A stretch of DNA of 59,890 nt from the NCBI GenBank assembly GCA_944380675.1, contig CALWIH010000004.1, forward strand, positions 1-59,890, in the 5' to 3' direction. The stretch's first letter is position 1. Every line of letters starts with the position of its first letter. The notes below the pieces were generated by a model. The model saw only the letters and a list, made by a program, of their open reading frames with translations, had not been told where the DNA came from and made no database searches. Made by a program: the position numbers and the translations under genes. This document shows, piece by piece, positions 50,618 to 59,474 of this stretch. Origin of the DNA: an uncultured Clostridia bacterium. Lineage in GTDB: Bacteria; Bacillota; Clostridia; Oscillospirales; Acutalibacteraceae.

Positions 50618-53224
50618 GTGGAAATCGCATTGTCACAGCTGAGCTGGGAGCTCAAGGGCTACTGGCCCTACGTTCCCGAGAAGGAAAAAAGCATGGAGAC
50701 GGGGCAGAAGCTTCACGGCGTGACCGGGTGGATTCCCGCCCGCGTGCCGGGCGGCGTGCACGCGGATCTGTTCCGCGCGGGCCTGATTCCCGACCCGTAC
50801 TTCGGTTTGAACAGCCTTTCCTGCGAGTGGGTGGAAAACCGCTGGTGGATGTACCGCGCAGCCTTTCCCGCCTCTCTGGAGGGGCAGGATCTCACCTCGC
50901 AGCGCGTCGTCCTCGTCTGTAAGGGACTCGACTACGACGCGGACGTGTTTTTCAACGGCGAGCGCGTCGCGGAGCACCGCGGCGGGATGTTCGTTCCGCT
51001 GCGCGTGGAGCTGACGGGTAAAATCCGGGAGCAGAACCGCCTCGTCGTCATCTTCCGCGGCGTCCCGCGCGAGATGGGGCAAATCGGCTTTACGAGCCGC
51101 ACCTCGACGCAGAAGAGCCGCTTCAATTACAAATGGGATTTTTCGACGCACCTTGTCAACATCGGCTTCTGGCAGGACGTTGTCCTCGAGGTCGGGGAGG
51201 ACGTCCGCCTGACGGACTGCTTCCTCTCGTCGGACTATGACGGGAAAACGGGCGTGTTCCGCTTTTCCGCCCTGGTGGAGGACAGCCGCGGCAGGGAGCC
51301 GCACGGCGTTCTGCGGATGCGCGTGACCGGCCCGTTCAGCCGCCGCCTGCCCGGCTTCGGCGAGCGGGAGACGGCCTGGCCCGGCGTCTGCCTGACGGCG
51401 GAGACCGCCGTCGGGGCGGACGACTGCGCGGAGCTCTCGCTGCCGGTCGAGTCGCCCGCCCTCTGGTACCCGAACGGCATGGGCGCGCAGCCGCTCTACC
51501 GCGTGGAGCTTGCCTATGAGGAGGACGGGGCCGTCCTGTGCAGAAAGGAATACGAGCACGGGATCCGATCCCTCCGGCTACTGCACAACGAGGACCGGCA
51601 CGAGGGCGCGCTGCCGTACACCTTCGCCGTCAACGGCAGAAGGCTCTATATCCGGGGCGTCAACATGACGCCGCTCGACCATGTCTACGGCTGCGTCGGC
51701 GAGGCGCAGTACGAGGCGATGGTGCGGTACATGGTAAACGCCGGCGTCAACCTCGTGCGCGTCTGGGGCGGCGGCCTCATCGAGAAGGAGGCGTTTTACC
51801 GCCTCTGCGACGAGAACGGCCTGCTCGTCTGGCAGGAATTCATTCAGTCGAGCTCCGGCATCGACAATATCCCGTGCGAGGACGAGGATTTTCTCCGCCT
51901 CCTGCGCAAAAACACGGAGGAGGCCGTGCGCGGGAAGCGCAGCCATACGGCGCTTGCCGTCTACGGCGGCGGAAACGAGCTGATGGAGCGGGAGAATACG
52001 CCCGTCTCCCTCGACAACAAGAACGTCGCGATGCTCGCCGGGATTGTCCGCCGCCTCGACGGCACGCGGACGTTCTTCCCGACGTCGGCGACCGGCCCGC
52101 GCGAGTTTCTCTCCCGCGAGAAGGGCGTCAGCCACGACGTTCACGGCAGCTGGCGGTATGAGGGCAACCCCGATCACTATTCGTTCTACGAGCAGTCCGA
52201 CAACCTCTTTCACAGCGAGTTCGGCATGGACGGCGCGTCCGCCGTGTCGAGCCTCAAACGCTTCCTGCCCGCCGCGTCGCTTCACCCGACGCCGATGTCC
52301 GGCGACCCGTGCTGGCAGCACCACGGCGAGTGGTGGGGGACGTACTTCCGCGACTGCGAGCTTTTCGGCGAGTTCCCGCGCACGCCGGAGCATCTGGAGG
52401 AATTTTCGCAGTGCAGCCAGTACCTGCAGGCGGAGGGCCTGCGGTACATCATCGAGGCGGACCGCCGCCGCGCGTTTCAGAACAGCGGCGTGATTGTGTG
52501 GCAAATCAACGAGCCGTGGCCGAACGCGAGCTGCACGAACCTCGTCGACTACTACGGCCTGCCGAAGGCCGCCTACTTGGAGACGCAGCGCGCCTTCTCG
52601 CCGCTTCACGTTTCGCTCGTCTACCCCGGCCTGACGCTGACGCCCGGCGGGGAAGCGCGCTTTCCCGTCTGGCTTTCGCACGACGGCGAGGCGCAGGACG
52701 TCCGCGTGCGCATGGAAGTCCTGACGCGGACGGGCGATCGCCTGCTCGACGAGACGGTCTCCGCCGCCGCGCCGGCGAACCGCTCCGCGCAGGTTGCCGT
52801 CTGCCGCTTCTCCGTGCCGGACGAGCCGCTTGTCTTCGTCCGCCTGACGGCGCTGGCCGCGGACGGCCTCGCCTCGGAGAATGTGTACATCTTCGGCACG
52901 AAGCCGGAAGCGCCGCTTGCCGCCCTGCGCGAGGGCGGCGCGCAGATCGAGCTGCTTCGGGAGACGGACGAGCCGCTTCCGGACGGCGGCGTCAGAAAGA
53001 CGATCGAGCTGAAAAACACGGGCGAGGCGGCTGCTGTCCAGATCGCCGTGGAGACGCCCGGCTTCTGCCTTTACGGCAGGGAAAACCACATCACACTGTT
53101 CCCCGGCGAGAGCCGCAGCCTCACGTTCCTGCGGTACGGCGCGCCGGAGATTCCCTTCGGCGGAGCCGGGGAGGCGGCGGACGGCAAGGCGTCCGTCCGC
53201 TGGCTCGGCCGCCGGAATGGCTGA
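50618..53224 (+). CDS. Beta-mannosidase-like glycoside hydrolase, GH2
   Basis: A protein of 868 aa. An N-terminal jelly-roll sugar-binding domain (ARVPGGVHADLFRAGLIPDPYFGLN near 41-65) is followed by Ig-like domains and a TIM barrel. The acid/base Glu454 is in VYGGGNELME and the nucleophile Glu534 in FHSEFGMDG. VRVWGGGLIEKEAFYRLCDENGLLVWQEF near 380-408 is characteristic of beta-mannosidases. It would cut non-reducing beta-mannose from mannan or N-glycan core oligosaccharides. It starts at GTG with GGAGG upstream; no signal peptide. Confidence 0.92.
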   Translation: MEIALSQLSWELKGYWPYVPEKEKSMETGQKLHGVTGWIPARVPGGVHADLFRAGLIPDPYFGLNSLSCEWVENRWWMYRAAFPASLEGQDLTSQRVVLVCKGLDYDADVFFNGERVAEHRGGMFVPLRVELTGKIREQNRLVVIFRGVPREMGQIGFTSRTSTQKSRFNYKWDFSTHLVNIGFWQDVVLEVGEDVRLTDCFLSSDYDGKTGVFRFSALVEDSRGREPHGVLRMRVTGPFSRRLPGFGERETAWPGVCLTAETAVGADDCAELSLPVESPALWYPNGMGAQPLYRVELAYEEDGAVLCRKEYEHGIRSLRLLHNEDRHEGALPYTFAVNGRRLYIRGVNMTPLDHVYGCVGEAQYEAMVRYMVNAGVNLVRVWGGGLIEKEAFYRLCDENGLLVWQEFIQSSSGIDNIPCEDEDFLRLLRKNTEEAVRGKRSHTALAVYGGGNELMERENTPVSLDNKNVAMLAGIVRRLDGTRTFFPTSATGPREFLSREKGVSHDVHGSWRYEGNPDHYSFYEQSDNLFHSEFGMDGASAVSSLKRFLPAASLHPTPMSGDPCWQHHGEWWGTYFRDCELFGEFPRTPEHLEEFSQCSQYLQAEGLRYIIEADRRRAFQNSGVIVWQINEPWPNASCTNLVDYYGLPKAAYLETQRAFSPLHVSLVYPGLTLTPGGEARFPVWLSHDGEAQDVRVRMEVLTRTGDRLLDETVSAAAPANRSAQVAVCRFSVPDEPLVFVRLTALAADGLASENVYIFGTKPEAPLAALREGGAQIELLRETDEPLPDGGVRKTIELKNTGEAAAVQIAVETPGFCLYGRENHITLFPGESRSLTFLRYGAPEIPFGGAGEAADGKASVRWLGRRNG

Positions 53225-53239
53225 CAGGGAGGAGATACC

Positions 53240-55279
53240 ATGAAAATCAAGGATTTTGCGCTGACGATTGTCAGACAGAAAAAAGGGGAGGAATCGCTTC
53301 CCCTCACGGCGGCGGACGGATGCTGGGAATATCAGGGAGGGAAGGATTCCGCCCGCGTGACGCTGCGCGAGGAGAACGGGATTCTCTCCGCGTGGCTCAC
53401 GGCGGAGCTTGCGGCGGAGCCGTTCCGCGAGAACGATCTCTTTGCCGCCGCCTGGCCCGTCACCGCGGAAATTTCGGTTGACGAGCTGCCGTCCCGCATG
53501 ACGGCCCTGCACCTCCACCGCGACTGGTGGACGCGCCCCGTCTTCGCCGCCCGTCCGGAGGACCTTCCCGAGCGCACGCAGTTCCTCTGCATGGAGACGA
53601 AGGACGGCGCGGCCTGCCTCCTGCCCATGGTGGGGAACGAGGCGAAATGCGCCCTGTTTCCCGGACGTCCCGGCGTCTTCACGCTGCGCCTGACGGCGAA
53701 CCGCGGCGGGATTTCCCGCCTGGAGGAGCCGCTGTTCTTCCTTGCGGAGGGCAAGACGGTCTATGAGTGCTCCGCCTCCGTGATGGAAGCCGCGGCTCGG
53801 TACAAGGGCGTGCCGCTGCGGGAGGATCGCCGCTATCCCGAAATGTTTGAGTACCTCGGCTGGTGCAGCTGGGATGCCTTCTACACCGACATCAGCGAGG
53901 ACAAGGTGCGGCAGAAGGCCGCCGAGATTGCGGAGAAGAAGGTGCCCGTGCGCTGGTTCCTGATGGACGACGGCTGGCTCGCCGTCCACGGCCAGAAGCT
54001 CTATGATCTTCTTCCGGAGAAAGAGAAGTTCCCGAACGGCTTCGCGCAGATGATCCGCGACCTGCGCAGTCCCGACGGCATCCGCTGGTTCGGCGTCTGG
54101 CACGCCCTGGGCGGGTACTGGGGCGGCCTTGAGCCCGGCTCAAAGGCGGCGCTGGAGGAGAAGGAGCACCTGTACGCCACCGGCGCGGGGAAGCTCCTGC
54201 CGTACCCGGAGGCGGAAAAGGGCTACGGCTTCTTCCGTGACTGGTATGAGCTGCTGCGGAACGAGGGGATCGACTTTGTGAAGGTCGACGGGCAGAGCGC
54301 CGTCAAGAATTACTTCGAGAACGAGCTCCCCCTCCCCGAGGCCGCGCGCGGGATGCACCGCGCCCTCGAGGGAGCCGCCGCCGCGTACATGGACAATCGC
54401 CTCGTCAACTGCATGGGCATGGCGATGGAGAACATCCTCGCGCGCCCCGGCTCCGGCGTGAGCCGCAACAGCGACGACTTTGTCCCCGGCAACGAGAACG
54501 GCTTCACGGAGCATCTGCTGCAGAACGCGTACAACGCGCTGTATCACAACATCCTGAACCACTGCGACTGGGATATGTTCTGGACGCATCACCCCGACGC
54601 GGAAAAGCACGGCATCCTCCGCGCCGTGAGCGGCGGCCCGATCTATTTCAGCGACCGCATCGGCGACACGAACGCGGACGCCGTGCGCCCGCTCGTGTAC
54701 CATGACGGCAGAATCACGCGCCTCGGGCGCGCCGCCATGCCCGCGCTGGACTGCCTCTTTGCCGATCCGACGCAGGGCGGCCTCATGAAGGTGACGAACC
54801 TCGGCGCGTACGGCGCGGACGGGAAGGCCGGAGCCGTCGCCGTCTACAATCTCGGGGAGCGGGAGGCCTCCGCCCCCGTCTCCGCCGCCGACGTCTTCGA
54901 TCTCCCGGCGGGCGAATACGTCTGCTTCGACTGGAAGCGCCGCCGCGCCTTCACCGGCGGGGAGACGGTTACGCTGCCCGCGGGCGGCTGCGGCCTGTAC
55001 CTCCTCCTGCCGAAGGGGGACGGCGTCACGCCCGTCGGCCTGCTCGACAAATACGTCAGCTTCCACGCGCTCGAGTCCGTGAAGCGCGGCGAGGGCTGCC
55101 TCTCCGCCGTGCTGAAGGACGGCGGCACGTTCGCCCTCCTGCCGGAGGCCCGCGTCACGCGCGTCCTCGTCGACGGGCAGGATCGCACCGCCGATCTGCG
55201 GGAGGAAAACGGCCTTGTCACGCTGGAAACCGGCACGCAGGGCAGCACTGCCATTCTGATTTTCTGGGAAAGGGGTTAA
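53240..55279 (+). CDS. GH36 enzyme of the raffinose-synthase (Sip1) group
   Basis: A protein of 679 aa. EYLGWCSWDAFYTDISEDKV near 207-226, WFLMDDGWL near 238-246 and FGVWHALGGYWGGLEPGS near 280-297 match plant raffinose synthase/alkaline alpha-galactosidase proteins rather than the classical bacterial GH36. The nucleophile Asp350 lies in FVKVDGQSAV and the acid/base is one of Asp412/Asp413 in SRNSDDF. It may hydrolyse or transfer alpha-galactosyl residues. It lies 15 bases after the GH2 gene, with GGGAGG before its ATG, and is followed at once by a fuculose-phosphate-type aldolase. Confidence 0.88.
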   Translation: MKIKDFALTIVRQKKGEESLPLTAADGCWEYQGGKDSARVTLREENGILSAWLTAELAAEPFRENDLFAAAWPVTAEISVDELPSRMTALHLHRDWWTRPVFAARPEDLPERTQFLCMETKDGAACLLPMVGNEAKCALFPGRPGVFTLRLTANRGGISRLEEPLFFLAEGKTVYECSASVMEAAARYKGVPLREDRRYPEMFEYLGWCSWDAFYTDISEDKVRQKAAEIAEKKVPVRWFLMDDGWLAVHGQKLYDLLPEKEKFPNGFAQMIRDLRSPDGIRWFGVWHALGGYWGGLEPGSKAALEEKEHLYATGAGKLLPYPEAEKGYGFFRDWYELLRNEGIDFVKVDGQSAVKNYFENELPLPEAARGMHRALEGAAAAYMDNRLVNCMGMAMENILARPGSGVSRNSDDFVPGNENGFTEHLLQNAYNALYHNILNHCDWDMFWTHHPDAEKHGILRAVSGGPIYFSDRIGDTNADAVRPLVYHDGRITRLGRAAMPALDCLFADPTQGGLMKVTNLGAYGADGKAGAVAVYNLGEREASAPVSAADVFDLPAGEYVCFDWKRRRAFTGGETVTLPAGGCGLYLLLPKGDGVTPVGLLDKYVSFHALESVKRGEGCLSAVLKDGGTFALLPEARVTRVLVDGQDRTADLREENGLVTLETGTQGSTAILIFWERG

Positions 55280-55284
55280 CCGCC

Positions 55285-55902
55285 ATGTATGAGATGGAAA
55301 AAAAGCAGCTTGAGGAAATCTGTCATCTGCTGTATCAGAGGAACCTTGTGAGCGCGAGCGACGGCAACGTCAGCGTCCGCGTCAACGACGAGCACATCCT
55401 GCTCACGCCGTCCGGCCGCAACAAAGGGATGGTCCGCGCGGAGGAAATGATCGTCTGCGACCTCGAAGGCAATGTCGTCGAGGGCAAGGGCAAGGCCTCC
55501 AAGGAGTACCCGATGCACCGCATCATCTACCGGAACCGCCCTGACGTGCGGGCCGTCGTCCACACGCACCCCGTCTTTTCCACGGCCTTCGCGCTTGCCG
55601 GGAAGACGCTGCCGGACGATTATCTGATTGAAATGCGCATGATGCTCGGCGGCGTCGCCCTGACGGACTACGCCACTCCCGGCACGCTCGAGATGGCGGA
55701 CGCCGTCGCGCCCTTCCTCGCGGACTACAACGCCGTCCTGCTCAAAAATCACGGCGCGGTCACCTGGGGCAAGTCCCTCGAGGACGCCTTTGACAAGATG
55801 GAAGTGATGGAGAGCATTGCCAAGACCATCATCATGTCGAAGGTGATCGGCGAGCCGGAGCGCATCAGCCCGGAAAACATGGCAAAGATGAAGAAAAAAT
55901 AA
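55285..55902 (+). CDS. Class II aldolase/adducin family (L-fuculose-phosphate aldolase-like)
   Basis: A protein of 205 aa. SASDGNVSVRVNDEHILLTPSGRNKGMV near 23-50 binds phosphate. The catalytic Glu is in KEYPMHRIIYRNRPDVRAVVHTHPVFSTAFA near 73-103, which also holds the zinc histidines HTH, and the third zinc His is in LLKNHGAVTWG near 152-162. It splits a 1-phosphate ketose to dihydroxyacetone phosphate and an aldehyde, or, in OtnC-type relatives, decarboxylates a phosphorylated oxo-acid. It is the second aldolase of the locus. Confidence 0.9.
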   Translation: MYEMEKKQLEEICHLLYQRNLVSASDGNVSVRVNDEHILLTPSGRNKGMVRAEEMIVCDLEGNVVEGKGKASKEYPMHRIIYRNRPDVRAVVHTHPVFSTAFALAGKTLPDDYLIEMRMMLGGVALTDYATPGTLEMADAVAPFLADYNAVLLKNHGAVTWGKSLEDAFDKMEVMESIAKTIIMSKVIGEPERISPENMAKMKKK

Positions 55903-55924
55903 GCCGGGAGCGGGGGAGAACACC

Positions 55925-58045
55925 ATGGGAAGACAGATTGCGATAGAGGAAAACGGCGTTTTCCTCGTGCTGGAAATTCTCGAGCAGAGCGGCTCGGCCG
56001 TCCTGCTCCACTGCCAGCGCGCGCCGTTTCGCCCCGACGAGATCCGCGAGAACCAGAAAGACTGGTACCGTCTTGTCGAGGTACAGGCGGCCGGGGAAGA
56101 TCAGGACGATCACCACGGCTCCAAATACACCGGAACGCTCCCGGGACGCCGCCTTGTTTTTCAGGAGCTGCGCGACGAGCGCAATGCGAGAGGGCGGCTG
56201 CTCACCGTCGTCCAGCGGGACGCGCAGACCGGCCTGCTGGTCGAGAGCTGTATGCAGTTCATGGGAGAACTGCCCGTCTTCGAGAGCTGGACGCGCGTGA
56301 CGAACGAGGGACAGGAACCCCAGACGCTGACGTATGTCTCGTCGTTCGCGCTCTCCGGCCTCACGAAGTCGGCGCTTGCGCCCTGGGATCAGGCCGCGCG
56401 CCTGTGGGTGCCGTCGAATACCTGGTACGGCGAGTTCCAGTGGAACCGGTACCGCCTGCCGGAGCTCGGCCTCTCGCGCGTCGCGGCGTACTCGACGAAG
56501 CGCCTTTCGTTCAGCGCCACGGGGACGTGGAATTCGCACGAATTTCTGCCGATGGGCTATATCGAGAATGCGGAGAGCGGCGAGGGCTGGTATTTCTCGA
56601 TTGTCCATAACGGCTCCTGGCAGTGGGAGGTCAGCGACACGAAGGATGCGCTTTACCTGCGCCTGAGCGGGCCGACGGAGAACGAGAACCACTGGTGCCG
56701 CACGCTCGCTTCCGGGGAAAGCTTCGAGTCGGTGCACGCCGCCGTCGCCCCGACGGCCCTGGGCTTCGAGGACGCCGCCGCGGAGATAACGCGGTACCGC
56801 CGCGCCGTCCGCCGCAAAAACGAGGACAACGAGAAGCTTCTCGTCATCTTCAACGATTTCATGAACTGCCTCGGCGGCGACCCGACCGCCGAGAAGGAAT
56901 ATCCGCTCATTGACGCTGCCGCCGCCGCGGGCTGCGAATACTTCACGATTGACGCCGGCTGGTACGCGAACGGGAGCTGGTGGTCGCGCGTCGGCGAGTG
57001 GGAGCCGAGCGCGGCCCGCTTCCCGGACGGTCTCGCGCCCGTGCTCGCCTACATCCGTGAAAAGGGGATGATCCCGGGACTGTGGCTGGAGCTTGAGGTC
57101 ATGGGCATCCACTGCCCGATCGCGGCGGAAAAGCCGGACAGCTGGTTCTTCTGCCGTCACGGAAGGCGCGTCATCGATCATGGCCGCTATCAGCTCGACT
57201 ACCGCAATCCCGAGGTGCGTGCGTTTGCCGATTCGGTGATTCGCCGCCTCGTGGAGGAGTACGGCGCGGGCTATATCAAAATGGACTACAACATCAACGC
57301 CGGGATCGGCACGGAGGTTTCCGCCGACAGTGCCGGCGACGGCCTCCTCGGCCATAACCGCGCGTATCTCGACTGGCTCGACAGCGTGTTTTGCCGCTAT
57401 CCGAACCTCATCATCGAGAACTGCGGCAGCGGCGGGATGCGCATCAACGACGCGCTCCTCTCGCGCCACAGCATTCAGTCCAGCTCCGATCAGACGGAAT
57501 ACCTGCGCTACGCGGCCATCGCCGCCGCCGCGCCGTCCGCCGTCACGCCGGAGCAGAATGCCGTCTGGTCATACCCAATGCGCGACGCCGACCCCGAGGT
57601 CGCGGCCTTCAACATGGTCAACGCGATGATGATGCGCATCCACCAGAGCGGCCATCTTGCCGCCCTGCGCCCGGAGAGCCTTGCCCTGGTCAAGGAGGGC
57701 ATCGCGTGCTACAAGACGTACCGGGAACATCTGGCCGAAGCCGTCCCGTTCTGGCCGCTCGGTCTGCCGCGCGAGGGGCAGAGCGTCTTCGCGCTCGGCC
57801 TTTCCTGGAAGGGAAGGACGCTTCTTGCCGTGTGGAACTGCGGCGGGGATCGCGTCTCCCTCTCGCTGCCGCTCCGGCGGACGTACGCCGACGCCGCGCG
57901 GCTCTATCCCGTCTCCCTGCCGGGCGTCTGCCGCTTGCAGGACGCCGGGAATCGCCTCTCCGTCGCGCTCGAGGGCAGAACCGCCCGCATCTTTGCGCTG
58001 ACCGAAACTGACAACGAAAGCGAGGAAGCGTCCCGTGAAAAATAA
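55925..58045 (+). CDS. Alpha-galactosidase, GH36
   Basis: A protein of 706 aa, typical of bacterial GH36 alpha-galactosidases. It has an N-terminal beta-supersandwich (1-310) and a TIM barrel with nucleophile Asp454 in YIKMDYN, then NCGSGGMRIN near 500 and acid/base Asp522 in SSSDQTEYLRY. It removes alpha-1,6-galactose from melibiose, raffinose or galactomannan side chains. It overlaps the sucrose phosphorylase gene by 11 bases, the same gene pair as in the Streptococcus mutans msm operon. No signal peptide. Confidence 0.95.
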   Translation: MGRQIAIEENGVFLVLEILEQSGSAVLLHCQRAPFRPDEIRENQKDWYRLVEVQAAGEDQDDHHGSKYTGTLPGRRLVFQELRDERNARGRLLTVVQRDAQTGLLVESCMQFMGELPVFESWTRVTNEGQEPQTLTYVSSFALSGLTKSALAPWDQAARLWVPSNTWYGEFQWNRYRLPELGLSRVAAYSTKRLSFSATGTWNSHEFLPMGYIENAESGEGWYFSIVHNGSWQWEVSDTKDALYLRLSGPTENENHWCRTLASGESFESVHAAVAPTALGFEDAAAEITRYRRAVRRKNEDNEKLLVIFNDFMNCLGGDPTAEKEYPLIDAAAAAGCEYFTIDAGWYANGSWWSRVGEWEPSAARFPDGLAPVLAYIREKGMIPGLWLELEVMGIHCPIAAEKPDSWFFCRHGRRVIDHGRYQLDYRNPEVRAFADSVIRRLVEEYGAGYIKMDYNINAGIGTEVSADSAGDGLLGHNRAYLDWLDSVFCRYPNLIIENCGSGGMRINDALLSRHSIQSSSDQTEYLRYAAIAAAAPSAVTPEQNAVWSYPMRDADPEVAAFNMVNAMMMRIHQSGHLAALRPESLALVKEGIACYKTYREHLAEAVPFWPLGLPREGQSVFALGLSWKGRTLLAVWNCGGDRVSLSLPLRRTYADAARLYPVSLPGVCRLQDAGNRLSVALEGRTARIFALTETDNESEEASREK

Positions 58046-59474
58046 AATCATGCTCATCACCTATGCCGACAGCTTCGGCAAGAATCTGAAGGAGCTTTCC
58101 GGCGTGCTGGACCGCCATTTCAGCGGCGCGGTCGGCTCGATCCATATCCTGCCCTTTTTCCCGAGCAGCGGCGACCGCGGCTTCTCTCCGATGACGTACG
58201 AGGAGGTCGACCCGGCCTTCGGCGACTGGAACGACATCCGGGCGCTCTCGGAAAAGTACGAGCTGATGTATGACTTCATGGTCAACCATCTGTCCCGCCG
58301 CTCTCCGCAGTTCCTCGATTTCATCCGTCGCCACGACGCGTCGCCCTACAAGGATATGTTCATCCGCTTCAAGGAGTTCTGGCCGGGCGGCGCGCCGACG
58401 CAGGCGGACATCGATCGCCTCAACAAGCGCAAGGATCACGCCCCCTGCGAGCGGATTCAGTTTGACGACGGCACGGAGGAGGACGTCTGGTGCACGTTCA
58501 GCTCCGAGCAGATGGACCTCAACCTTGAGCAGCCGATCACCTGGGAATTCGTCGAGCGCTCGCTGCGCTTTCTGATGGACCACGGCGCGTCGATGCTCCG
58601 CCTCGACGCCTTCGCCTTCGCGACGAAGAAATACGGCACGACCTGCTTCTTCCTCGAGCCGGAGATGTGGGAGATGATGGAGAGAGTCCAGAAGATTCTC
58701 GACGAGAAGCATGTTCCGATGCTGCCCGAGATCCACGACCATTACAAGGTGCAGCTCAAGATTGCGGAGAAGGGCTACGCCGTCTACGATTTCGCCCTGC
58801 CCGTCCTCGTCCTGCACACGCTGTACACCGGCGACTGCCGCCGCCTCAAGGACTGGTTCAAAATCTGCCCGCGCAACCAGTACACGACGCTCGACACGCA
58901 CGACGGCATCGGCGCGATCGACGCGGAGGATCTTCTCTCCGCCGAGGAGCTCGAGAACGTGCTCGCCACGACGCAGAAGAACGGCGCGATCTTCAAGATG
59001 GATCACTCCGAGCGCTCCAAGGACAAGCCCGTCGTCTACCAGATCGAGTGCACCTATTACTCCGCCCTCGGCGAGGACGACGCGGCCTATCTGCTCGCCC
59101 GCGCCATCCAGTTCTTCGGCCCCGGCGTGCCGATGGTGTACTATGTCGGCCTCGTGGCGGGCGGCAATGATTACGAGCTGATGCGCAGGACCAACTATCC
59201 GCGCAACATCAGCCGCCACAATTACACCGTCGAGGAGATCGAGCGCGAGGCGCAGCGCCCTGTCGTGCAGAAGCTGCTGCGGCTCATGCGGATGCGCAAC
59301 GAGTACCCCGCCTTTGACGGCGAGGTGCAGGTCGCCGATCTGCCCGACGACAAGCTCGAGATTGTCCGGGAGAGCAACGGCTGCCGTGCCGTCCTCCGCG
59401 CCGATCTCAAAGCCAAGACGTTTACCATCACCTGCGATGATCCGCAGTACAACTTCTCGACCGAGGCGGAATAA
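58035..59474 (+). CDS. gtfA: Sucrose phosphorylase, GH13 subfamily 18
   Basis: A protein of 479 aa, close in length and motifs to streptococcal GtfA. The N-terminus IMLITYADSFGKNLKEL and PFFPSSGDRGFSPMTYEEVDPAFGDW match almost word for word. The nucleophile Asp is in MLRLDAFAF near 190, the acid/base Glu in LPEIHDHY near 232, and LDTHDGIG lies near 291-298. It converts sucrose and phosphate to glucose-1-phosphate and fructose. Related phosphorylases acting on glucosylglycerol or glucosylglycerate share this subfamily, but the overall match is to sucrose phosphorylase. GTG start with GAGGAAG upstream. Confidence 0.9.
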   Translation: MKNKIMLITYADSFGKNLKELSGVLDRHFSGAVGSIHILPFFPSSGDRGFSPMTYEEVDPAFGDWNDIRALSEKYELMYDFMVNHLSRRSPQFLDFIRRHDASPYKDMFIRFKEFWPGGAPTQADIDRLNKRKDHAPCERIQFDDGTEEDVWCTFSSEQMDLNLEQPITWEFVERSLRFLMDHGASMLRLDAFAFATKKYGTTCFFLEPEMWEMMERVQKILDEKHVPMLPEIHDHYKVQLKIAEKGYAVYDFALPVLVLHTLYTGDCRRLKDWFKICPRNQYTTLDTHDGIGAIDAEDLLSAEELENVLATTQKNGAIFKMDHSERSKDKPVVYQIECTYYSALGEDDAAYLLARAIQFFGPGVPMVYYVGLVAGGNDYELMRRTNYPRNISRHNYTVEEIEREAQRPVVQKLLRLMRMRNEYPAFDGEVQVADLPDDKLEIVRESNGCRAVLRADLKAKTFTITCDDPQYNFSTEAE

